Positions 54,458 through 64,000 of a stretch of 64,000 nucleotides of DNA are shown here, one piece after another. This stretch comes from Ptychodera flava (Eukaryota; Hemichordata; Enteropneusta; Ptychoderidae): NCBI RefSeq assembly GCF_041260155.1, contig NW_027248277.1, forward strand, positions 4,882,410 through 4,946,409, read 5' to 3'. A model generated the notes under the pieces. That model was not told where the DNA came from. It ran no database searches and saw only the letters and a list, made by a program, of their open reading frames with translations. Numbering within the stretch: position 1 is the stretch's first letter; each line of letters starts with the position of its first letter. The position numbers were made by a program, and so were the translations under genes.

Positions 54458-55409
54458 GGTGGCGGTAAAGGCTAGAGCGTCAGTTATAAACTTCAATAAA
54501 ACTATTAAAATATCAAAGTAGTCAACATTGTCTGTGGAATAAAAAAAAATAGACATTTGAGGTCAAAGGCATTGCAGAGTTATAGCCTGTTGAAACTTCT
54601 GAAAAAGTGACCAAATAAGAGGAAGTTGGGGAGTCCTTTAATGTATTAACTATGGTAGAGGTCCCCTAGCTTTTAAAAAATGTTTGAAAAAGGGAAGTCA
54701 TTTTTTGCTGTTTTTCAGGAAAGTTTGACAAGGCAGTGCTTGCATTCAGAATGCGTGACTGCTATTGTAAATGCATTTTTAGATTCTTTGAGAGTCAAAA
54801 AGGTGTCAAAGTGAGATTAACCAAAAAGACTGCTCTGTGACTTCAAAAGAGGGGTTCAAATATGGCTTGTTTTCAACATTTTTGACAGAATAACAGTTTT
54901 CCTAAATAATTTTATGCCAATTTAATCCAACCTTTGAAATGCGATATGGACATGGAATTTTTACAGCCTATTAACAAGGTTACAGACAAGATGACTAAGG
55001 CACAATTTTCCTGTATTTGAAGTACTTTTTGAAAAGTCACATTTTGAAATTTGAAAGAATTTTTAAATAATTTTTTGATATGTAAACCCATGTAAAATCA
55101 TAAAAAACAAATTTTATTTACAAATCCTGCCGTACACATCTTGCAATTAATAGTGTCAACATATTTATAACTAATTTGGTAGTATTAAGTACTATCCAAT
55201 TATTATTACATTCAAATATGTAAAACAATGTGAAAAATTAAATTTTAATATTTACTGGTGTCATATTTCAAATTTCTATATTCTTTGGAGAATGTATTAA
55301 GTAAGGGAGTTATCCTGAAAATTCGAACTAAATATCTTGATTCTAACACTTGAAACTTGACATTAACTCTGAGAAAAGAATTCGTGCAAAAATAGCCTTT
55401 ACCGCTACC
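54458..55409. mobile_element. 952-bp element with TTAA target duplication
   Basis: TIRs GGTGGCGGTAAAGGCTA / TAGCCTTTACCGCTACC (one mismatch); TTAA at 54454-54457 and 55410-55413. The interior is AT-rich and non-coding. TTAA suggests a Kolobok or piggyBac-type non-autonomous element. Confidence 0.8.
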
Positions 55410-55429
55410 TTAATCACAAAAGGTCATTA

Positions 55430-56425
55430 AATAAGTCAATAAATAATTTATCAACAGGATGTCACTATTCAGTTTTACACTACTGGAAGATCAATATCTG
55501 AACCATGTTTCATAAAATTTGATGCAGGATTTCTGGATATATCACACCAATAAGGAAAAGTTAGTAAATATGCAAATTGGAAAGTAATTAACATGATACT
55601 GATAAATGTCCTTATACACAATTAAAGCAAGATGGGCTCAACATCTATACAAAATCATAGGTGAAGAAGTATTTCTTGACATATCAGCCTAATTATGAAA
55701 ATTCATTAAATATGCAAATATGCAATTAATTGACATGATATCATTAATGTCTTTGCATGCTGCTACAACACTTTGAGATTAACATCTGTACCAAGTTTCA
55801 TCAAATTTGGTGCAATATTTCTGGACATAGCACACAAATTAGGAAAGTTCGTTCAATATGCAAATTAGCAATTAATTGATAAGATACTGCTGAAGTCTTT
55901 CTTCGCTATTACAGCACTTTGAGATCAACATCTATACCAAGTTTCATCAAATTTGCTGTCGTATTTCTAAGCATATTTCCTTAATTACAAAAATTCATGA
56001 CATATCAATTAAATGACATGATCCTGCTAACTGTCTTTGGATACTGTTAAAGCTCTGGTATATCAGCATCTGTACAATGTTTCATCAAATTTGAGTGTGA
56101 GTGGGTATTTCTTGACTTAGCGCCCTAATTACAAAAATTCATCAAATATGCAAATTAGCTATTAATTGACACGATCTTGTCAAATGCCTTTGCACAAAGT
56201 AACAGTTCTGGTCTATATAAATCTGTAAGAAGTTTCATTAAATTTGAGTCAGTATTTATCGAAATATTAGTGGAATTACGAAAATTCATAATTTATGCAA
56301 ATTAGCAATTAATTGACCTAATACTGCCAAATGTCTGTATGTGCTATTAGAGCTATGTGTGATCATCATGTATACAAAATTTCGTCAAACTTGGTGCAAT
56401 CTCTTAGGAAACAGAGCTCTTTTTC
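55430..56425. repeat. Satellite-like tandem repeat, ~168-bp unit
   Basis: About six degenerate units with AAATATGCAAATTAGCAATT, AATTGACATGATA, GTACCAAGTTTCATCAAATTTGGTG and ATTTCTGGACATA. Confidence 0.85.
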
Positions 56426-58528
56426 AAAAATCATTACAAAGCTTACTGAAAATAAATTCATCACCATCAAAGTCTGAATTTTATGGTCAAGTGATTTTAC
56501 ATGACATTTATACTGACCAAGTTTTTCACATAGCTCATCTCTGGACATATTTGAATGTATTTTTCTGGATGACAGCAGGCTATTAGTATTAGTCTCACTT
56601 TGCCTGGATTTTTCAGATATACGCTTACGCAGAGCTCCATGATACTTGATACATTCTTGCCACCTTTGCCCAGTACACAAAAGGGAACATGAGAATGTTC
56701 TAATTGTAGATATATGAGCAGTATTAAAACCATATTCCCTATATGCTAATTGTTTGTTACTTGAAGAAAATATGTCTGCAAAGTCTTTATCAGGATTATA
56801 CCTTCACAAACATTGTTCTTCCTGATTTTGATTAAAATTGCAATTAGGTCATTCAATGTTCTAACTTTATGAGGCAATCCTTTCCAAAATTCATGATCTA
56901 CATCAACTTTTAGTCTATGAACAGACAATGAAGGGATGAAATCAATATCTATTAAAGACATATTTACAGTTGGAAACTCTGAACCTGTATAATGAGAAAG
57001 AGTTGTCAGATTACAGTTACTTTCTGAGACAGCCTCAAGCATTGTAAATCCAAACAAATCAGCACATTGCTTTACATCATTACAAAGCTTACTGAAAATA
57101 AATTCATCAACATCAATAACCAGCTGCAGGATCATACACATATGGCTTATCTAAAATCACAATGAATTGATTTGCACTATGACCTTCAGTATCAGTTTCC
57201 TCTGTCTTAATTATTTAGTTCTCATTCTAAGTTGATTCACTCAAAAAATCAGTTGTCCAACATGGATTATCCATTACACTACTGCATGTATCATCAACTG
57301 TACTCTCTAAAGAGGATATTTCACACTATGATTTCTGTGGCTCTGCAAGAACATCAACAATGGAGTCAGGGGCTGTACAATCTTGATTGCATGCCTTATT
57401 CAATGATGATGATGCCTTGCTGTGACTGTAGTGGTATTTTCTGTATGCTGCTATTTTCTTATACCTTCTTTTCCTGAAAAATATATTTTAAGATAGAAAA
57501 AGATGGTAGCTTGTTTATAAATATACAAATGTCAGGAAAAAAAGAAAACTTAACACCATTTTATGAGCAGAAAAACAGCAGCTTAACTTGCACCATATGC
57601 AGCTGATATTTTCAATAATATTAGGTTCTTATGAAACTAACGCTGGAAATCATGAGTGGCTGCACTCTCTAAGTAGATAGTTTGTGGCATTACTATAATA
57701 AACATCTTTTCTTTGTTTTCATCAAGTTCAAGTTTACATGAAATACACAGTGTGTTGTGTCAGTGACCTTCAAAAAATCAATTTTTCAAGTTTCCAGTAA
57801 TAAATTGTAAATTTTCCAGGACTGTCCAGGAATGGTTTGAAATTCAAATAGTTCCCATGAATATCCAGGTGTGTACACAGCCTGATTGTTTACATTGCCA
57901 TGAAACAGGACTGAAAAGTGAATACTTACCTTGTTTGTTTGTTTGGATTAACAACAGGCTGGTAAGCACACACTTCTGATTCAAAATCAGTTTTCACGTC
58001 AGGCAATGAAGACAATTGAGAATCAGCAACCCTACAGATAAACAATGGTAACTTTATTACACAGATGGAACAAAAGTTTTTCACTGAAACACGTCACAAT
58101 AAAGTAGTCCAAAGTAATGCATATAGGATTGAATGCTTTCCATTGTGACATGTAAGATTATTGTGAAATCAAATGATCATTAAAATTTGAATTTACTTGT
58201 CCAATCTTTCACAAAGGAGTAGCTTTGTAATGCAGTGAAAGACTAAATCCATTTTGAGGACAACAAATTTCAAGATTTAGGGGTAGTGGGCCGTTAGAGT
58301 TACATCTGCTGCCTAATTGCACACTATTATGACATAGAATTATCTCATGATTATGAAGACAATATCAAGGGATAGCTCTACAGTTTGCTTCCAAGATTTC
58401 AGAAATAACATAACAATGACTGATATATACAAACCTGATATGTTCTATACTTTCATTTATGGGCTTCTTGTAGTGGTACTTTCATTTCTGCGCAACAGAC
58501 TTCCTTCGTGATTTCCTTGGCTGACACA
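56341..58528 (-). pseudogene. Decayed multi-exon gene, unrecognised family
   Basis: Minus strand. Exon 58528-58435 (PRKSRRKSVAQK, stop, KYHYKKPINESIEHIR), exon 58031-57930 (VADSQLSSLPDVKTDF...NPNKQT), and a long exon from 57473 (RKRRYKKIAAYRKYHY...) run in matching phase with clean GT/AG borders. The long exon has four or more in-frame stops and two frame changes, then continues LFGFTMLEA, FWKGLPHKVRTLNDL, NVCEG, a frame break, DFADIFSSSNKQLAYREY, CSLLCTGQRWQECIKYHGALRKR and a charged coil. The cysteine-plus-YHxxLR segment and KYHY repeat recall uncharacterised, possibly transposon-derived proteins of marine invertebrates; I cannot name it. Confidence 0.6.
56427..57116. repeat. Direct duplication within the decayed gene
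   Basis: ATCATTACAAAGCTTACTGA followed by AAATAAATTCATCA occurs at about 56427-56462 and again at about 57075-57110, about 650 bp apart. Confidence 0.75.
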
Positions 58529-58965
58529 CTGAAAATGTCCAAAAAAGTCAAAATGTTTGTTAGAAACACAATTATTTTTAGATGATTCATGTTGGATTTT
58601 TCTATCATGAAATAAATAAATAAATAAAAAAATAAAAAAATAAATAAATGAATAATTTGGTGATTCCTTGGCTGGTGAATACCAGAGGCTACTTCTGTGG
58701 TCAAATGATTAGGTTCCAGTGGTAAAGGGTAATTCTAGCAAGGTTCAAGTTGTTTTTAGTATGGCAGCTGATCAGATGTACCATATTTCCGTGGTTTCCA
58801 CAGTGCACAACAAAGGAATCAACACAAACAAAGGGAAGGGGTGGTTACCAGAGTAACCACCGGTGAAATTTTGAAAACACCCTACTTTATTTCACATATT
58901 TGGGTGGGAGTTCCCCACAAGCTATTGTATAAAGAGGATCACAGATCAGCCAAATATTGCGGTTA

Positions 58966-59164
58966 GGGATGGACCATTATATCTTGGGAGGGGGTGGTCA
59001 AAAAACAAAACAAAATTCACAGCAAAAAGTTACATATAAAGATTTTTTTACAATTATAATTTTTTTCAAAGAGAGTAAAACTCTCTTGGAAAAAAATTAT
59101 AATTGTAAAAAAACATTTGCAATATGATTTTGACCACCCCTCCAAAGATCTAATGGTCTGTCCC
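58966..59164. mobile_element. 199-bp MITE with TTA TSD (PIF/Harbinger-like)
   Basis: TIR GGGATGGACCATTATATCTT...GGTGGTCAAAA and an inverted mate. TTA at 58963-58965 and 59165-59167. The interior is a strong AT hairpin (59038-59120) with loop GAGAGTAAAACTCTC. Confidence 0.82.
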
Positions 59165-59167
59165 TTA

Positions 59168-60050
59168 TGAAAATAAAGGGAAAACAAGGTCATAATGTTA
59201 AACATAATGTGTATTCATTTATTCTTCTTCATCACATATCAAATGGCCCTTTAAGTGGTGAATACATATTACAACCACTGATATCAGAGATTTTTTTATG
59301 AAGAAGAGTCAGACACACCCTTTTCAAAAGTTTGTTGGGTCCTGTATCCGCTTAAAAGATCCTTGTGAAAATCCACCCTGGGTGATTAGCAGGATATGAC
59401 CCCAATTACAGCTGTCGATCAAAACTTTTGGATGGGAAATTACCTGCGTATGGGCCTTGATCCGAATAAGTATGGTATGCTATAAAGCCATTGTACATGA
59501 TTTCCCTTGAATGTGCACTGGACACATATAAATATGATTACCTACTTACTTGACTTTTCCATCTTGTCAGTCTACGTTAACTTCAGAGTAATATGTTGCA
59601 TTAGCAGATCACAGGTAATATTCTAAATTAAAAAAAACCCAGATATTATTCATCTCATACGTTAACTATATAAACAGTTCAAAATGTTTTTTTAACAATT
59701 TGTAAATACAGTGCAGACACATAGTTATGTTACATAGTAGAATTCATTAATGATGATATAAACCCTGCTTTTGTTATTGGAAATTTTAATTGGAAGTCAA
59801 TGATTCAAAGTCAATATAACGCACATGAAATGTGGGATTACACATATGAATGTGTGACTGGTAGCCATATTTAATTGTATCATGATATAAGTTGACATGC
59901 ACATGTAAAACATAGGAACTGTGGCATGTATTTACATCTATACATCTATCTATACATGTTAATGTATGTGTTTTGTATGACGATCAATGATGACTTTTCA
60001 CTGCTCATAGAACACTGCAGTAGTGGGTGTGTATACTTTTATTCCAGTCT
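59168..60050. other. No feature recognised
   Basis: AT-rich sequence between the MITE and the repeated module. No supported gene seen. Confidence 0.4.
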
Positions 60051-61840
60051 TAGTAGGCTTTCCTTTATTCACAAATGTGATGTGATACTCACAATAAAAA
60101 CTTATTCAGTAACATGCCTGTCACTTGACCAACCAGTTGGTAAACCTGTAATCAGAATCAAACCAAATTAAAAGAATGTTTCAGTGAGACATATGCACTG
60201 CATTCTAAATCATGATTGAAAAATGTAAAATAATCATCCTAAGATCTGCTGGCCTGCAGTTCAACTCTTCCAAAATAAATGGTGCAATTTGACCAAATTT
60301 ACTGATAAGGGTGACAGGCCCATACAGTAACTGTTGTGTTTATGTTATGACCACAAGAGAATATCTGAAAAGTTTTGTAAAACAGTATGATACTTTGAGA
60401 AAACCTGGGCATTAATTCTTAGGGCTGATGAAGTGGTCACTTGAACATCTTTTTTCAGAGTTTCATAATCCTTACACCACAACAAACCTGAATTACATAA
60501 TTCTTCACTCACAAATATAAAGCAGATACTCACAATTAAAATTCATAGTGTAACACAAGGCCTCCACACCTGTCACTCAGTAAACCACCAGCCTAAGGTG
60601 GAGAACCTCCACACTTGTCACTCAGTAAACTTCCAGCCTAGGTGGAGAACCTGTAATCAGAGTCACACCAAATTTAACAAATGTTTCAGTGAACAAATAT
60701 ATACAAGGTGGGTATATACAGGCCAATATGTGTGCAAGCAATAGACAAAAAATACCGCCATTATACGGTGTCGCTCAAATTTGATCAGAATTGGTACATA
60801 CCAAAGATCAACAATAAGTGTTGTTTCCATCTGTTCAGTGCAGGAAAATTCTACGTTGATGTTATGACAATGATTTCTGCACAACCAGAAACACAACAAG
60901 AAATATTTAAACCAGAAAAACAAGAATGATGAAAGTAAACAACGCTTGAAACTTCAGGTACTGGAGGTCAACTTTAGCAACATGCAAAGCAGAGGAATGT
61001 TTCAACCATGGATGTACAAAAATAGACATCCATGGTTTGAGCAGGTCTGTTAATATGTCACAGTTCATAAACAATGACAGGAAATGACTAATAAGTTGTT
61101 TCAGTTACTGCCACCACTCCCAAACATAATAGGTACCCTGCATACAAATAGGTTAAAGGTCAAAAACCTCTTACTCAGATGTGTGGGCTGTTTCAGTTAC
61201 TGCCACCACTCCTGCACATTTGCAGGATTTCCCCTTTTTCTTACCTCATTTGCATATGACACTGACATGTTCATTTGAACAATGTCACATCTCAGCCTCT
61301 GCATCCACCTGTACACCAAATACTGAGATGGTAGCTTTGGTGGTATGGGAGCCTTTGCGTGTGACGGACATATATCCGCACATACATACAGACATACAGA
61401 CGCCATTGACTCACCATATAAGCTCTTTTTGGTATTTATATAAATACCAAATATGAGCTAAAAACATCTGAAGCTCACAAACATATAGTGTAACTGATAT
61501 AATAAAGTTAGTACCACCTGGAAATATTACCAGTAAATACCATTTTTACTGAACAGGGACAAGACAAAAAAGGACCAGTATGGACCCGAGAGTTTGTCAC
61601 TTCAACCCTTTTTTCTGAGCCACAGTTTCCTTACTACACAAAGGGAGAGCACTGTAACACTCTCAACAGTAAATTTTAGATTACAATATTGCTGACAATA
61701 TATGCAAATACTCACAATTAAAATTGGTAGTGTAACGTCAGTTCTGCTCTGACTGTCACCAATGCAATCAACCAACCACCCAGTTGGGGTTAATCTGGAA
61801 TAAGAATCAAACCAAGTTTAAAGAATGTTTCAGTGTAAAG
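60050..61840 (-). repeat. Triplicated module with exon-like borders
   Basis: Three copies (about 60085-60195, 60520-60690, 61700-61830) share CACTGAAACATTC, TTTGGTTTGATTCTGATTACAG and TTTTAATTGTGAGTAT on the minus strand, i.e. an acceptor-like then a donor-like border. The enclosed 70-110 bp has stops in most frames and is not coding as read. Tandem short duplications also occur at 60560-60650 and 61095-61215. Confidence 0.5.
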
Positions 61841-63690
61841 TTGCATACAAGATGGGTAAAGCATAACCACAATGCACAAAAAATAATTTTCATTCTACAA
61901 TTTCACAATCAATCATGGGAAATAAAAATCCACTTCACAGTTAAAGGAGCTCGGGTATTAAACTGACAACTTATTGGGACTATTAATTTGTGTGACTTGA
62001 AGTGGTGGAGCATAGAAGGTCATTGCATTAAAAGTCACTCTATATTCAAATTCTACGAATATGATCAAATGATAGAGTTAAGGTAGACAGGAGCATTGCT
62101 TACAATAGCTAACTATCAATTCAAACGCAAATGCAAACTCTCTCAAGATTCCATTTCCTAGAATTTTTTTTTTAATTTTAAGAGTATATTGACAATTAGG
62201 TCATTGTTATGGAGAAACCCTCTTGTGCTATTTTTCATATGGTGGGGCATTATGTAGAACATACTTCTGTAAAGGTACATGCTTTAACATACTTCTGTAA
62301 AGGTACATGCTTTCTTCCAGTAGTAGTTTTGCAAACAGAACTTAAATTTGATCTTTACCACTTGGTTGGCATCATTTTTTGGAAATTCAACAATGTAAAA
62401 ATGTTCAACTTTTGTCCTTAATGGCTTAAAGAAATAGGAAAATACAGATTGAAACATGTTGCACACATTCTGAGAGAAATATGAACCTCAGAATGCATAT
62501 TTCATGGACTAATTTGCTTGTGTTATTGAAATGGATCATTTCCACAGAAAAGTAAATGCTGAGAACTACCATATAATTACTCACTTACCATCTATGTTAG
62601 AGTCTGAAGCCACGCCTCAGCTGTACAGTTTTGCAACCTTGGGAAACAACCCAACACTCCATGAAAAAAATAGCTGCAACATAAACAAGACAATGTATTA
62701 ATTTCTCTAATACTACAATGTGGCTACATGTACACATGAGAATGCACAGTGGTATTCAATTTCTCCAAGAACTGCTCATCAAAGAATCAAACTGCTCCAA
62801 GATGAAACAAATACAACAGTTTCCTACTGTCTTTTGATACAATTTTTTATAGGTCCAAATAAATATTTATCTTTAAAGCCCCCCCCCCCAAAAAAAAATC
62901 TGGTGTATTCTGTACTTATATACCTCTAAAATTAGGGTATGCAGTCACACTAACAAATTGGCAATTTATTTTTATTTTAATGGCTTTAATAGGCAACCCA
63001 ACCCTTCCAACCCCCCAAAATGCTAAAATTGAACAAAATTATGCAAAAATTTGTTTTAAATGTTTTGAAAATGTAAAAAAGTCCAGGGTCAATAGGTTTG
63101 TTTGTTAGGTATATTTGTCCCAAATATCATATATAAACAGACACACATCTCATCTCGTCATTTTTTTTTGTGTTGTTGGTATTTGATTCCATTACTTCAA
63201 CGTGAAATACTAGTATAGTAAATCCTAACCTTGCCTGCTGAAGGCGACCTAGCCTGACTGGTAATTTGGGCGAAATATGCACTGTCAAGTGTCATTCACG
63301 TGCAGAATTGCAACAGTGGTGTGTGGTGGGACCGTGGCTAGGGTGTCCAAACGATTTTTGAAAAAATAATGTTTTACCATAATAATGATTGTATTTGATG
63401 AAGGTCCTGATTTGAAGTCAATTTCTGGCTAAAAATCTGGACTACGTAACATAACCACAATTTGACAGTCACTAGAAATGCTACCGTACTTTTCAGATTT
63501 CTTTCCGAAGAATTTGCAAATGAGAAATAGAGAGCCATCAGTCCTAAAATTTCGACTAAAAAGGGTTCTGAGGACGAAATGATACTTCACTCTTAAGAAA
63601 TTTGAGAAAAGAACTGCAAAAAAATAAGTCTGTGGTAAAATAAACACTTTTACCGGCAGGTAAACATTGAGCCTACTAGTACTACGGCGA
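61840..63690. other. No gene recognised
   Basis: AT-rich sequence with a tandem 28-bp duplication (ACATACTTCTGTAAAGGTAC, 62258-62313) and a poly-C/poly-A stretch at 62880-62898. No supported gene. Confidence 0.4.
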
Positions 63691-63707
63691 AGCAAGATTG
63701 TCCTCAC

Positions 63708-63741
63708 CACAGTCCCTCTATCCACGTGGATAGAGGGACTG
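63708..63741. mobile_element. 34-bp hairpin with perfect 9-bp TSD
   Basis: CACAGTCCCTCTATCCACGT plus complement, flanked by TGTCCTCAC at 63699-63707 and 63742-63750. The arm CAGTCCCTCTATC is shared with the palindromic units at 53.1-53.5 kb. Confidence 0.75.
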
Positions 63742-64000
63742 TGTCCTCACGATGGCCCTTTGTGTTTAGCATATCATGGATACGAACCATTGTTTCATTC
63801 ATTAATGACAGGTGTTCACCTGTAACCGCGTGGTGATCAAGAGAGGTACTGACGCAACTCTTACTTCCTGTCACCTAAAATTCCTCGGCGCTAATTTGCG
63901 CTGGATAGGTGAGCTCTTTCCCGATCGAGAATCGATAGAATTCAGTGTAAACAACACTTTGCCAGCAAGGTCATCGTTACCCCTCTCGGAATAACACTTG

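Overview
This is a multicellular-animal genomic window: AT-rich, intron-bearing, microsatellite-rich and heavily loaded with transposable elements. The combination of a DIRS-type tyrosine-recombinase retrotransposon, Penelope-like and Tx1/L1-like retroelements, a TRIM-NHL type gene with a filamin-like segment, and a DCST1-like gene suggests a marine invertebrate, most likely a deuterostome (hemichordate, echinoderm or cephalochordate). I cannot fix the species from sequence alone. No bacterial-style operons are present, and most open frames are chance.

Region 1 (about 1.4-27.7 kb, minus strand) is one long gene for a DC-STAMP-domain membrane protein, closest to DCST1. I assembled it from short exons that join in matching splice phase: 27698-27659, 26852-26730, 26275-26072, 25445-25306, 24999-24837, 23818-23675, 23474-23353, 23019-22865, 9728-9633, 8227-8101, 7575-7459, 5422-5281, 4607-4494 and a terminal exon 1456-1385. 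The exon encoding the start of the RING finger was not found, and one exon carries a one-base frame break. A possible divergent first exon lies upstream at 28072. The long introns hold hairpin elements, two foldback elements with 9-bp target duplications (5628-7249, 8364-9530), a tRNA-Lys-like sequence (10957), a Tx1-like LINE (about 13.7-16.0 kb), Penelope-derived pieces, a PIF/Harbinger-like element (17982-19576) and a TTAA-flanked MITE (19891-20073).

Region 2 (28.25-33.38 kb) is a 5.1-kb composite: long inverted arrays of about 350-bp units flank a decayed Penelope-like reverse transcriptase.

Region 3 (35.4-44.0 kb, minus strand) is a decayed TRIM-NHL gene (B-box, coiled coil, filamin-like segment, NHL repeats). 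An apparently intact 7.0-kb DIRS-like element (36420-43414) sits in one of its introns. The element carries a spliced gag, RT-RNase H-methyltransferase-like and tyrosine recombinase reading frames, 99-bp inverted termini and internal direct repeats.

Region 4 (44.4-47.4 kb) holds a decayed Gypsy-like gag with a candidate LTR, then a 902-bp PIF/Harbinger-like element containing a tRNA-Leu-like sequence. Region 5 (48.1-53.5 kb) is a 34-bp tandem array with higher-order structure. Region 6 (53.5-64 kb) has a 952-bp TTAA-flanked element, a satellite of about 168 bp, a decayed multi-exon coding gene (58528-56341), a TTA-flanked MITE, a repeated non-coding module, and a 34-bp hairpin with a perfect 9-bp duplication.

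The most unusual theme is a set of foldback or hairpin elements with 9-bp target duplications, and several elements that share Penelope-derived core sequence (with a hammerhead-like motif) but are bounded by unrelated tandem-repeat termini.
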